A stretch of 64,000 bases of DNA from Spisula solida (lineage: Eukaryota > Mollusca > Bivalvia > Venerida > Mactridae), in the NCBI GenBank assembly GCA_947247005.1, contig OX365945.1, positions 13,460,501 to 13,524,500 of the forward strand, in the 5' to 3' direction. Positions 1 to 11,201 of the stretch are shown here, one piece after another. The position numbers were made by a program, and so were the translations under genes. The notes under the pieces are model-generated. The model did not search any database. It saw only the letters and a program-made list of their open reading frames with translations, and had not been told where the DNA came from. How positions within the stretch are numbered: the first letter of the stretch is position 1; every line of letters starts with the position of its first letter.

Positions 1-2
1 CA

Positions 3-167
3 GAAGACCAGACAGCAGAACACATCCTTCAAAGATGTAAACGTCACGACCAGGAGCGAGCTGCGAAGTTGCCTCAAGACACAACCCTCCACCAGAAACT
101 CTATGGAGACGTTGATGACCTGAGATGAACCGCATCCTTCATCGCAGATACTGGCGTGGTCGTGTAG
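3..167 (+). pseudogene. C-terminal end of a non-LTR retrotransposon ORF2 (partial, decayed)
   Basis: The frame from base 3 reads TAEHILQRC, followed by a tract ending KLYGDVDDLR. This is the usual end of jockey/I-type LINE polyproteins, after the RNase H or C-terminal zinc-knuckle region. An in-frame TGA at 126-128 follows DDLR, but the family-like sequence continues (TASFIADTGVVV) to a TAG at 165-167, so the TGA is probably a premature stop and the copy is dead. The rest of the element lies left of the window. It is followed directly by a GTAA microsatellite tail, as expected at a LINE 3' end. Clade assignment is inference. Confidence 0.6.
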
Positions 168-177
168 AGCGAACGCC

Positions 178-191
178 AGTAAGTAAGTAAC
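178..191 (+). repeat. (GTAA)n LINE 3' tail
   Basis: Three to four GTAA units stand 10 bp after the LINE stop codon. The same 4-bp unit forms the tail of the opposite-strand LINE end at 14650-14682, so this looks like a retrotransposon tail rather than a random microsatellite. Confidence 0.5.
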
Positions 192-810
192 AAAGGGTGT
201 TTATTTACGTCGATCTAGTCACTGAGTTCTAATATAGTATAGTAGCTGCAAAAAGAACACAATACTACATGCACGTTTATAACATAATTATGTTAAAATA
301 TAGACGTTTCGTTTTTTTGGCCTGGTATATTATATAAATTGATTTAGTTCAAATTGGCTTTTCTGTAGGTCTGGCCTGGTGTTCATAAAACATCTTAATG
401 GAAAACTAAAATATTTTGACTTAAGTTAAACATTTATAAATGTTGCGCTTATTTTTTAACAAATTGGAGATTAACCCTTGTTTTCTTACTGATTATTGTT
501 TGTTTTTTACATGGAACTTTAAACCTATACAAACAATCAATTACCTTGATTTTTTTGTTATTTAAGACAATTTTAAGTCATTTGCTGAGATGCTTTGTTA
601 ATACCAGCCCTAACGATAGCCCTACTGGCCACGAGACAGTATAAACTGATAAGAAAACCATTCCCAAAATGAAAGCAATTAGCAGAGCTAGTTTATTGCC
701 TGTAACTATTATGTCAGGCCCATTAACAACTACTTGTCAATAAGTATCTAACAGAACCGTCCTTCAACGGCAATGTTGCATTTTCAACCCCTTATGCCTT
801 AGAGTAGACC
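192..810. other. No supported feature
   Basis: AT-rich unique-looking DNA. I see no open frame with coding character, no tandem repeat and no RNA gene. Confidence 0.6.
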
Positions 811-1355
811 GGCTACCCGACTAGATACTATTTTGTCAATTAATTATCATAACTTTATTTTCAATTTTAGCTAGATATTATTTTGGGCTTGATTCTTCCT
901 ATGTTATAGACAGACTAGCCCGGGGCTGAAGCATGGTGGTATCGCTGCTATCAAAAAATTTTATTGAATTGTACAACATTTACAACGAAATTAGTCTTCT
1001 AAGTACTACACATTATTTCTCATTTATACAATTCATGCAGTTCCTTTAATCGTGAGATCAACAACCAGTATAGTAATACTGTCACGTGAGCCGGCATCAG
1101 CATCAGCATCAAATGATCACATGGTCTACACGCATGTTTGAATGTGAGACATCAATTCCATGTTTGATTATTTCAGATAAATTTATAAGAACCGAAGAAA
1201 CGACGGAATGTACACGTAACCAGTCCGCTATGTCAAATTAAACGAGACAACTCATCAGTGTACTCTTATTTTCCTGAAACCAATATAAAATCTAGCTAAC
1301 ATCGAAAATAAAGTTATAATAATTGTTTGACATACTATTATCTAGTCGGGTAGCC
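811..1355. mobile_element. 545-bp inverted-repeat (MITE/foldback) element
   Basis: Bases 811-880 recur as an imperfect reverse complement at about 1286-1355. Both ends start GGCTACCCGACTAGATA when read inward, and the arms share further blocks such as TAACTTTATTTTC and TTAGCTAGA. The arms are roughly 70 bp with several mismatches, so the copy is not recent. AGAC stands one base outside the left end (806-809) and directly outside the right end (1356-1359), a possible 4-bp target duplication. The interior has no transposase frame, so it would be non-autonomous. The superfamily is not assigned. Confidence 0.55.
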
Positions 1356-1465
1356 AGACTAACAGACCGCTGCTATCCAGTACCGTGTGTTACGTAACTA
1401 ATTACCTGTGTTCAGTTCACATATTCAAACGCCTAGACACACTGACCGTCGTAAACCATTAGATC

Positions 1466-1512
1466 TATAATAATAATAATAATAAAGACTTTATTTTACG
1501 AGGGAACTCATT
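1466..1512 (-). repeat. LINE 3' end with (TAA)n tail, minus orientation
   Basis: An ATA/TAA microsatellite (1466-1485) abuts AAGACTTTATTTTACGAGGG. The same CTTTATTTAACGAGG block follows a GTAA microsatellite at 14683-14699. Read on the minus strand, each is CCTCGTTAAATAAAG followed by a simple-repeat tail, which is typical of 5'-truncated LINE or SINE insertions. Confidence 0.45.
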
Positions 1513-2589
1513 TGAAAATTAAATGGCAATCGCCCATGAGATCCTCAACAATAAACAGTTGAACAAGAACACTAGTACATAAAATGAAAAAAAGCATAAT
1601 GGCAATTTGGCCCATATGACGTCAAAAATATCATAATTTTATATATAATTGGGGAATTTCATAAAAGAGTTTCAGTGAAAGGATGTGCGAAACCGATATG
1701 TACTATGTTTCACAATGTTGTAAATTATCGAAATACTGCACACTGCATGTGGAACTTTTAAGCTAATTCTTAAGGAAAAGACAACTCTGTGGATAGTGAT
1801 TTTTGTACCTGTGTGTTTGTACGAGTTGTTTCCCTTTACACCACAAAAATCGATAAACATTCCCCATACACAACAATTTCGCTTATCTTAATCCAATCGA
1901 TTCAGATCGATGTCGGCTATTTCCGTTAGTGGTCGTAAATTTTCCGATAGTCACGAATGATAACGGTAAGCTACATAAATCGTAGCCTGAGGGGCTACTG
2001 ATCAGATAAAAAGATAAGCAGTCGATTTTTCATATTTTCAGATTTATGATTGTAACTGTCTATTCGTCTCGTGATCATGTATACATTTCAATTTGAATTG
2101 CTGATGTTGACTTCTGGTAAATTCTGGTATGCGTGTGGTAGTATCTTAGTAACAACAAGATGACTTCGCTTATTATCAAATATTTTCTTAATCCCGATAT
2201 AAATTATGCTTGTTTTTTTGTAAATTATGTTATATTCGCACGTACAAAAAAACAAGTACAGTCCAGATTGAGTGATTGTCATCATGAATCAAATAATTAA
2301 TTTGAGGTGTGTGAGGCGTTTTTTAAAGTCCTCGTGTGTATATGCGTTCTTGTCTATTTAATTCAGTTTGATTACGTAACTTTTATCGTAAAGATTTTGC
2401 AATGTTTTACACAGAATGTTGTGTTAATAAATAAGTTCAAGTTCAATAAACTGCTGCAATCAATTATACAATTATTGCGATATAATGAAAATAGGCAAAT
2501 CATAACAGAATATTTGTATTCATAATAAGTCAAACAAATATATAAAAAGTTAAACCGCCTTAGTACAATACTAATATACAACATTTTAT
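1513..2589. other. No supported feature
   Basis: AT-rich sequence. The short open frames here have no recognisable motif and no splice context. Confidence 0.55.
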
Positions 2590-2640
2590 ACAGAACAGAA
2601 CAGAACAGAACAGAACAGAACATAACCTTTATTTTTTTAG
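2590..2640 (-). repeat. (CAGAA)n microsatellite with LINE-like 3' end
   Basis: Six to seven CAGAA units (about 2590-2621) run into ATAACCTTTATTTTTTTAG. The arrangement of simple repeat plus CTTTATTT matches the two LINE tails at 1466 and 14650, suggesting a third short insertion in the same orientation with a different tail unit. Confidence 0.35.
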
Positions 2641-3354
2641 CACAGATTACATAGTAATAGCAAGTGCACAAAATATATACAAAATAATATACATGGATAA
2701 TGGCATGAATAGAATTAAACAAATGGGAACAAATTTTATGATGAAACAAAATTGTTTTTCAGAAATACTGTTATAGATATATATGCACAACAGGTGGGGA
2801 AAGTAGTTGTGACTCACAATAGTGTACACATATGATTTGGCAGGGACGTTATATAGTTATCGGCTGATGTGGTGACAAAAATTGGAGTTAAATTTTGAAA
2901 ATATATCTACACTACATAAGACATTATGAACATCAGCTAGATTCATTGGTGAATACATAATACAGATTGGCGAACATGAAATACATACAATTAGCAAACA
3001 TGAAATACATACAATTAGCAAACATGAATGCATTACGTACAATAAACGATTATGAGTGAAATACATGCAAATCAATGATCAATACACATGACAAAGCTGC
3101 AAACCTCGAATGAAATATGTACAAATGCGTGTTTACTCATACGCGACGAATATTGGAAAATATACACATTATATTTATCAATGAGTGTTTACTCATGTGG
3201 AACAAAACATTATTTGAGTTACATGTGGTTTACGAGTGTTTGCAAAACCCTAGTGCTGCATGAGACATTATAATATATAGTTAATGTATGCACGTATACA
3301 CCCTTGTTACCCTGATAAAACAACATGATTGGATATACCCAACATGATTGAAAA
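2641..3354. other. Intergenic; contains a 24-bp tandem duplication
   Basis: The only structure seen is a 24-bp unit (GCAAACATGAAATACATACA plus four bases) repeated about 2.4 times at 2969-3027. Several CAACATGATT motifs lie at 3320-3350 and again near 3720-3780. Nothing here is convincingly coding. Confidence 0.5.
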
Positions 3355-3561
3355 ATGGCGGATGTATGTTTACATTTTCATCGCATTTTCGACCAATTCT
3401 TCAAAATCTACGGGTTTAACCACCTTCTGATGCTGTATGAAGATAAACTTGTACATTCCTTCCATGAAACTAAAACTATTTATCCGTATGTTTGTGAATG
3501 TGATACACAATACGATAAAAAATTAGAAAAATTTGTGTTGGATTTATTTGACAGTCTATAA
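3355..3561 (+). CDS. Hypothetical 68-residue small ORF
   Basis: A 68-codon frame starts at ATG in a favourable vertebrate/invertebrate context (A at -3, G at +4) and ends at TAA just before an AT-rich run. The peptide is balanced in composition, begins MADVCLHFHRIFDQFF and ends KFVLDLFDSL. It has no signal peptide, membrane segment or motif I recognise. It could be a small gene, a terminal exon, or a chance frame; its composition is less AT-biased than its neighbours' shadow frames, which is the only positive argument. Confidence 0.25.
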   Translation: MADVCLHFHRIFDQFFKIYGFNHLLMLYEDKLVHSFHETKTIYPYVCECDTQYDKKLEKFVLDLFDSL

Positions 3562-4599
3562 AACATATATATTGTTGTTTATTTTGGGTTAAGATCTTTT
3601 GTTTATACAGCTCATTCATTTCACTATCAGACTTAGTTTAGAGTAAGTTATTTACATTTGCCGTTTCTACGTGATAACTATTTAAAGTAACCCATGTGTG
3701 AAAAATGGATAAAAACCAACATGATTTGAGGATAAAGATCAACATGATTTATCTTTTAAAGTGGATACTGACCAACATTGAATTTTATTGATGCACTGCA
3801 GTGCGAATTGAATATGTAGCTTCACTATTGGAAGAATAATAGGATGACCCCAACACGTACGTAGGAGTAGATAACTCTATGAAGTATTTATTGGAAAATA
3901 TGTCCCTTTTTTCAACTTCGTGCAAATTTGTAAGTTTACGTTCAAGGTATTAACCTATTATATCTAAGTGCATGTTCATATTGCTGTGATACTTTGCATA
4001 CTTGTCAACCGTCTTGACCACAACATCTGCACTCTATCAAGCATGTTGTTGAATGTTATGCCCCATTTGGACTGATGTACTTAGTTGCTGCCCTACATGC
4101 TAGAGGGCATAACGGGCAATAAGTAAGTACTTAGAAATACAAAAGTTTACAGTTTATGTACACAATTTTAACCTCTTTGATACTTTGCTCACCATCATGA
4201 CGCCATGACCTCCACATGAATAGGCAACTCTATCATATATCTCTATATATGTTGAAATTGTGTCCCCTTTTTTAAATTAGAAATGCAATTTGGCACCATT
4301 CAAGACATGCTCACAGCGTTTAGCCTGCTCCCCATAATTCACTGTTCCTATTCCCGGTGAATGTTGCACATTTAGATACATGTGTTAAATTTACCTGTCT
4401 TGACTTATTATGAATTTTACCAACATATAGCAGAAAAAAGTATTTAACTAGAAATATGTCCACAGGACACGGATGCCCCCGCTAAAAGCTGTCATCAGAC
4501 ACCTAAGTATAAAGCTATGCAAATGAAATAACTTGAAACAAGTTTGTAATTGCTTAAATGTGACATTTAACAGCAGACAAGAGCTGGGTCTGTAATGTA
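3562..4599. other. No supported feature
   Basis: No coding, repeat or RNA signal was recognised in this stretch. Confidence 0.55.
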
Positions 4600-4899
4600 C
4601 CTATCAATGTTTTCCCCAAGGGGGGGGGGGGGGGGGGAGCGGCGGGCATACACGGGACTTTTGACAGAAGGCTGTTCCCGATAGGTGGGAATTTGACAGA
4701 CAGAATGGTGCCGAGTCCAGGGAAATTTTGACACTGGCCGAAATTTTGATCCCGGTGGGTATGTAAAGCATCTCCCAGTGAGGGGATTTTGACAAATTGC
4801 CCTTGCTCTAGGGCGGGAATTTAGACATTGAAACAGTAAAAATGTCAAATTCCCCTGGGTCAGCCCGCCACCCCCCTCCTGGGGGAAAACATTGATAGG
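4600..4899. mobile_element. 300-bp MITE-like element with G-rich terminal inverted repeats
   Basis: The left end reads CCTATCAATGTTTTCCCC, then an A/G stretch with an 18-G run at 4620-4637, then GCGGCGGGC. The right end is its reverse complement, ending GGGGGAAAACATTGATAGG at 4899. The arms are about 40 bp. The interior carries repeated (A)AATTT(T)GACA motifs. No transposase frame exists; the two overlapping minus-strand open frames are by-products of the GC-rich arms. The target duplication is unclear. Confidence 0.6.
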
Positions 4900-5019
4900 T
4901 GCATAAGTGTGACCTTTACATTTGAGTCAGGGTGTAAATGCGAATGTAACCAAGTAATTTTAAAATCCAGAACGAAATAACAAAAAGCAGACCAGAAGCA
5001 TACTTGTGCCTTTTAACTT

Positions 5020-5615
5020 TAAATCTCTAAGTATGACCTTGACCTTTGCGTTAGGGACCTGGGTTTTGCACATGTCACCTCGTCTTGGTGATGTGAACAT
5101 TTGTGGCAAGTAATATTAATATAAAATAAGAAATGACATAGTTACAGAGCTGACATGAATCACATGCCTATTTGAGCCTTTTTACCTTCGATCTCTAAGT
5201 GTGACCTTTACCTTTGAGCAAGGGACCTAGGTCTTGCGCATAACACGCCGTCTCGATGTGGTGAACATTTGTACCAAGTGTTATAAATATCCAATAAGAA
5301 ATGACATAGTTACAGAGCGGACATGAATCACATGCCTATTTGAGAATTTTAACTTTTGATCTCTACGTGTGACCTTGCCCTTTAAGTAAGGGACCTGGGT
5401 CTTGCACATGGCACATCACCTTGATGTGGTGAACATTTGTACCAAATATTATAAATATCCAATAGGAGATGACAAAATTACTGAGCGGACACGAATCACA
5501 TGCCTATTTGAGCCTTTTAACCTTTGACCTCTAAGTGTGACCTTGACCTTTAAGCTAGGGACCTGGGTTTTGTGCATGGCACATCGTCTTGATGTGGTGA
5601 ACATTTGTACCCATT
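5020..5615. repeat. 168-bp tandem repeat, about 3.5 units
   Basis: The block CTCTAAGTGTGACCTTGACC recurs at 5024, 5193, 5361 and 5529, a period of 168-169 bp. Between the blocks stand GGGACCTGGG, GTGGTGAACATTTGTACC and CGGACATGAATCACATGCC. A more diverged unit probably precedes at about 4905. Read on the minus strand each unit carries abutting AGGTCA half-sites. Confidence 0.75.
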
Positions 5616-6186
5616 TTGGTAGGCGTAAGCCTCTCTATACTACCATTGCCCATTTCTTAATGCAACATGGAACGCCTTTAGGCTGCTATGTGAATCCGCA
5701 TTCAAGTAGTTCCAGAAACTATCAACATTCCCAATACTGCAACATATGTTTCTTAAAATTTTAAACTTATTTAATTCAATCAGCAACAATTGTTTATTCT
5801 ACGATCAACAATTATTCTGAAACTGTTCGTTGAATCGATATTTTTGCAGATAATCACTCAGCCGGGGAGAATATGAAAATGACGTGTTCATCAAATGTCC
5901 CAGCCGTATAGCTATTTTTAGAAACTTCAGACCAGGGCCACGTGATGGTTTTATCAATGAATCGTATATAATCATGTTATGCAATCATATGGTGTGGCTA
6001 TACTAGCCGCTTTCTAGAGATGTCTCACCCTGTGATGGAAGTGATTACAAGACGGTACTGTAGAATCTGATAAATAGGCGCGTAGTATTATTTTAAAGCC
6101 ACTTTTGATATAGGTCTGTGAAGTTGGCTCTTAGGCAGTACATCGACAGTCGGATGTTTACTCATTTTTATTTGAAATGAATAAAC
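5616..6186. other. No supported feature
   Basis: Unique-looking AT-rich DNA between two repeat blocks; nothing recognised. Confidence 0.5.
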
Positions 6187-6436
6187 AGCTCTTAGCTCGT
6201 TGGTCGCAGCTCTTAGATCGTTAGTCGCAGCTCTTAGCTCGTAGGTCGCAGCTCTTAGCTCATAGATGTGTACTCGTTGGTCGCAGGTCTTAGGTCGTTG
6301 GTCCCAGCTCTTAGCTCGTATGTCGCAGCTCTTAGCTCGTAGGTCGCAGCTCTTAGCTCGTAGATGTGTACTCGTAGATGTGTACTCGTTGGTCGCAGCT
6401 CTTAGGTCGTTAGTCGTAGCTCTTAGCTCGTTGGTC
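6187..6436. repeat. Minisatellite of 12-20 bp units (CAGCTCTTAGCTCGTAGGTCG)
   Basis: About 20 imperfect copies of CTCGTnGGTCGCAGCTCTTAG run head to tail. Some units are replaced by TGTGTACTCGTAGA. It keeps open frames on both strands (minus: repeated LRAATNE-type words), which is a property of the repeat and not evidence for a protein. Confidence 0.85.
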
Positions 6437-8906
6437 CCAGACATTTTAATGTTCATTTTTCTGTATCAAGTACAGTTCTATACACGTTGTATGTATTCCT
6501 GATACCCCATGACCATTCTGATCACCTCGGCCTTTATGCATTGCAATAGACCGGAGATAAACGGAAATGGCCGAGCTTTCACGATTGACCCCATGACATC
6601 CTCGTTCTGATATAATTAACCAGATGGTCTTGGCATCCATGACACTGAGAACTATTTTATAGCCACGTTGCCACCATAAATTACTTGACCTAACACTGGT
6701 CAGATACCGGAAGAGAAAGCAGTTTGAGAGAATGCCTTCCGCTGGGATTCACAGATCTAATAAACTGATTAATTAATACATCCGGTGACAAATATCACAG
6801 GTAACTGTATCATTGATAGAACAAAACTAATTTCTTTTATAAAATTTATGTTATCTTAGAAAGGTACATTTGTACTTAAATGGTCAGATTTAGTGGTATC
6901 AAAAACAAGAATTGACTTTCAATATCTTCATAAATTAATCACATTTATAGACAACATCGTTAGAACTGTCTGCATGCAAATCCCATCCAAATTGATCAAC
7001 TAATTAAAAAGTTAAACCATGGAATGTATACCACGGTGTCCTGTCAGTCACTGAGATGCATTCAATAGAAACGACAATGCTATTCTAAAAAAGAAAACAG
7101 AAAGTGATTTCACGCCCTGTGGGTTTATTTTCTTATTTATGGACTGATTTTTTAAATATTGATATCAAATTAAAGACGAAGCTCTCTAGTTTCTGATTAT
7201 GTTTGAATATATTTAAATAACACCAGTATTATTGAAATGTTTATTAAAAACAAACTGCACCTCAGTGACTGTGTGGTCGATTTCCTAACCTTTCTTAGAT
7301 ATTATAAATATAAAACAAATATTTTGTTTTGTTTACTCTTTATGCATGATACAGTTACCTGTGCTTTACATTGCGTAATGCTGCATTGTATACAAACAAA
7401 TGTCGGCGGATTCTGTAAAATGTTAAGACTATGTGGACCAGAAGCGGTCTTTTTGCGTGCTCGAAAAAATGGCATTGTCATAAAGCTATTTTGTAAACTC
7501 ATGTAGTACATGTATAAACGCCAACTATTGATGACGACATGCAGAACCCATATTCTCAGTTCAAGGTCAAAGGTTTGAGCCTTTCATTTCATGTCCGCTC
7601 CATAACATCTATATATTTATAGCAAATTTGTAAGAAGACAATTTGTCGAACTCTTGTTAAAACCGTGATGTTTATTTTTTTAATTCCTTTTTGTGACCGA
7701 TTCGAAAAGCAATCGGAAGTATCTCTCTAGATCTATTTCACATTATTATTTGACAAAAACCATCAATAAATAAAAAAATGAAACAGTTTTTAAACAAATA
7801 CATATACCTTATTTTTCTAGTTTGGTCGCGTAATAATGGTTGCGTTGATGAAGAGAGGTTGCTGCTCTATCGAGGGTTGGTCTGAGCGGTTGTACTGTGC
7901 ATCAATTGTTTACCTTCAAAGTTGAATAATACTGAACATCAATGGCTTGCTAAATGTGGTACCAATATCTACTATGCACACCGTGGTTATAAGGGTTATA
8001 TTAGAGCCAGTTGTCCACATAATTATGGGGGTACATAACTCTATCATGTATAGCCACTTTTCTGCATCTATTGGGGGTAATATAGAGCACGCACGTTAAT
8101 TAAAAAACTTCGTGTATAGAGCCATTACTGAAGTTATAACAAAATTTTCATGAAAAGCATTTCACGGTTTATTTGCAGTCACCTACGAACAATGGCAATA
8201 AACTACAAATGAATACATCAGTGGTAAGTCAAGTTCCCAGGCTACTGTGATATCACAGTTGAAGAATACTCTGGTGATCGAGAAGGGCTTATCAGTGGAT
8301 TTTGCACATGTTTCTGGGCAAGTTACGTATTTATTAGGGGTCATGCTGACACACCACTAGTCAAGTGTTAAGGTTAATTAGAACAATGAGTCCCGGATGA
8401 GTAATATACAGATCTGTACAATGTGCTAACACTAGTCCTATAGAACTGATGCTATTAGGGATTGATTACTAACAATGGATGCGTTGTGCTGACGATATAG
8501 TCTGAAATTGCAGGACATTCTTTTTCGACCATGACTTGATGCGTTTAGAATACCTCCAATATGACCTCAGATATATTCCATAAGACGAGTATACTTTAAA
8601 CACCAATGACAAATTAGACCTGTCAAATACGTACATTTACAACAATACAAGCAGAATTAGTAAATAGTCACATATGCCTATTTAAGATCGGCAGTAAGCA
8701 AACGAACATTAAACGTGTAAAGTCGGTTTAAGATTTAGTAGCAGCAACCAGATCGCATCCCATCAGCAATCTCAGTGCTTTGATTAAGTCTCGTCCTAAA
8801 GATATTTAGTAATGTAGTTATTTTAGGTGGGAACACTGAAAAGTATTTGCGTTTTAATCTAAGCAGTCAGTAGCTCTTACCACTGGACCACTCGTCCACC
8901 CATCTA
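6437..8906. other. Mostly featureless intergenic DNA
   Basis: Apart from the short repeat remnant at 7555-7630 I see no coding, RNA or repeat structure in this 2.5 kb. Confidence 0.5.
7555..7630 (-). repeat. Diverged single unit of the 168-bp repeat, reversed
   Basis: TTCAAGGTCAAAGGTTTGAG, CATTTCATGTCCGCTC and a following TATTTATAGCAAATTTG match, in order, the reverse complement of the 5020-5615 unit. This shows the 168-bp sequence is dispersed as well as tandem. Confidence 0.5.
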
Positions 8907-9352
8907 GGGCGCGTTCGGAACGCTGTTCCGCACATGTTCCGCACATCCCGGACAGTGGAACACACTTACGAACAAACCGGAACACTGTTCGGAACATGTT
9001 CTTTCTGTGCCCGCCACAGAGGTGGTGCAGCCAGAACAGTCACGTGATTAGAGCAAGAATAATGGCCGCTTGTGTAATAAAATATTATATAATAAATATA
9101 TTTTCCAATTATGGACCATTGCGGGCAAACAGTCGCACTTAAATATATCCACATGCATATTTCTTCCTCCAATAATACGGCTGCAACTACAATTTTGGTC
9201 ATCTTTAACATTTTACTTTCTGTTCCGTTCTGTTCGTAAGGTGTTTGGAGTAGAACATTCGGCACACTGTGCAGGACAGTTCCGTTTTGTTCGTAAGTTG
9301 TTCGGAGTAGAACATCCCGCACATGTTCGGAACAGACGCTACGAACATGCCC
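8907..9352. mobile_element. 446-bp MITE with CTA target duplication (Harbinger-like?)
   Basis: Inward-reading ends are GGGCGCGTTCGGAACGCTG and GGGCATGTTCGTAGCGTCTG, and similarity continues through TGTTCCG and CTTACGAACAAA(C/A)CGGAAC blocks. The element is bounded by CTA at 8904-8906 and 9353-9355. A 3-bp duplication with GC-rich ends suits the PIF/Harbinger group, whose usual target is TWA, so the placement is tentative. Internal blocks TTCGTAAGTTGTTCGGAGTAG repeat. No transposase is encoded. Confidence 0.6.
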
Positions 9353-9438
9353 CTAGTCTGTTCCACGGAGCTGATTAGCAAATTAATTCGTAGTATAAAC
9401 GCGTGTAAGAGTCTACCAACCATCTAGATCTATTTTAA

Positions 9439-9789
9439 GGTATTGCTATTGGGCAAGAAAATATCAGCCAAGAAAAAAACTGGTTAAAATAGTTTCGTGG
9501 TCCGGAGCATCTGGAGGATAGTTTGAACTTGTGAAATGTTGTGTTATATTTGGAATATGTTTGCAAATATTGTCTGGGAGTGTGCACAAAAGTTGGACAC
9601 TTTTGAATGTAAGTGCTGTTTTGAGTTTTACATTTAAAGTAATAATTGTTTCATATCTAAACTATTAATGTCATTTTATATCTATGTGTAACATATTTTG
9701 AATATGCATGTATTCTATGAAGCATGCGGACCATTTAAAGTTTTCCAGTTTTTTTCTTGGCTGATAGTTTCTTGCCCAATAGCAATACC
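9439..9789. mobile_element. 351-bp MITE with TTAA target duplication
   Basis: Terminal inverted repeats of 45 bp are almost perfect (one mismatch seen) and begin GGTATTGCTATTGGGCAAG. TTAA flanks both ends (9435-9438 and 9790-9793). TTAA targets are typical of piggyBac and Kolobok elements; the end sequence does not settle which. The interior has no open frame. The near-identity of the arms suggests a young insertion. It sits only 83 bp from the neighbouring MITE. Confidence 0.7.
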
Positions 9790-9793
9790 TTAA

Positions 9794-10443
9794 CGGGTGT
9801 AAAAGTTTTATAGATCGAAAGTTCCTATGAAAACAAATACTTTCTATTTGCTGACCACATGTTGATGCTGTATATGCTGTACATCATAGAGGTCTGTATC
9901 GACTCGGTGGTCTCTCATTCAATAGAGACCCCTATGCTATACACGTGTCATAGTTCATGGAAGTAGAATCAAGATCTCATGACCGAACAGTCGATAAACC
10001 TGTAATCTATTAATGTTAGGCATATTCTCACCAACTCGCATCTCTGAAGTTGAGCGGACGAAAGTATGAACTGAGCCTATGTGGCCGTATCAATTTTCTT
10101 TTCGCAGCGTATAGTCTCTGATATATTAAACGACTGGAATGATGATTACTGCGAAAAGAGTCGAAGCGTTTGTATGCTTGTACAAAGCCTTGCGCGATTC
10201 GTTGCGCGGCACTTACAGCGTTTTGATATTATTACACCGATACATTGACATATTGCTGGCTTAGAATTAGAAGGTCGTAAGTACAAAATCAATATTTTGA
10301 GAAAACAAGAAAAAAACTGTCTGAAGACTACTCTTTACATATGGAAAAACAAGCTTTTTAAACTTCAGTTTGGTCAACATGACTACTAGTAATCCTGATT
10401 TTCATGAAAATAGGCTCATAAGAAGCGCCTTAATTAATATATG
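9794..10443. other. No supported feature
   Basis: Nothing recognised between two MITEs. Confidence 0.5.
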
Positions 10444-10584
10444 CATGGGTGAAAGTTTCCAGGAACATGCCTGAACTTCAGGTTTTTGAGAGTGACAAAA
10501 AGCCTGTTTTTCTTTATTTTCCCTAAATAAATTGTCAATTTTTGAAGATTTCAGGTTTTTCAAAATTTCGAACTTTCACCCATG
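10444..10584. mobile_element. 141-bp MITE, copy A (CATGGGTGAAAG family)
   Basis: The ends are CATGGGTGAAAGTTTCC and, inverted, GAACTTTCACCCATG. TATATG flanks both sides, a 6-bp target duplication. Two further copies lie at 13596-13705 (left end missing) and 25266-25406 (full length, flanked by TAATTG). All share CATGCCTGAACTTCAGGTTT and AAAAAGCCTGTTTT inside. Confidence 0.75.
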
Positions 10585-11201
10585 TATATGCAGGTTTCGA
10601 ATATATGCATGAGTCTTATAAGGTCGTAGTGGTATTATAAGTCAAAGAATACATGTGTATGATCTTTGTATAAGTATAGAAAATATAACATACGTTAAAT
10701 TATGCTAATTATAGAAGGTCGAGAGTCGTGTCAAATTCTCCGGACTAGACAATGCAGCAAATGTAACTCTCATAATTAACTAGTAATAAATTCGTTATGC
10801 TTATAGCGCAATGTTTTACGATACCCCCTCTTTATCAAATCGACTGACCCGTATCTCTATGGTAACCGGAGGGGCCAAGATAAAAACTGCAAGGTGGTTT
10901 ATTTTATCCATCGTGTAGTACATTCGAGACGTAGTATCAAAACATTTAATGGATAGTATTCCGTGTAGAAGCGCAGAACCGTGAGTTTTACATTTTGTAT
11001 CTGAAGCAAAATTGATGTTAACTCAATCATATGATTTATTAGGGAAATAGTCGAGCACTTCGATAAGAGATTGGAGAACACACCAATGTGATATATACTG
11101 AATTTGAGTGAGTACTTTTTGCCGGACAGTTACTTAATTGTAGATAAAACACCTATTTTTCATTTTTTGATATGAACAGTGATGAATATCCTTTACGTAT
11201 G
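10585..11201. other. No supported feature
   Basis: AT-rich, no coding or repeat signal recognised. Confidence 0.5.

Noticed and set aside
4567..4848. Proline-rich minus-strand ORF
   Set aside because: It is produced by the poly-G tract and GC-rich arms of the 4600-4899 MITE.
6088..6456. 122-codon minus-strand ORF
   Set aside because: It is wholly made by the short-unit minisatellite, which keeps frames open on both strands.
8966..9423. Overlapping ORFs of 72-118 codons on both strands
   Set aside because: They lie mostly within the GC-rich inverted repeats of the 8907-9352 MITE.
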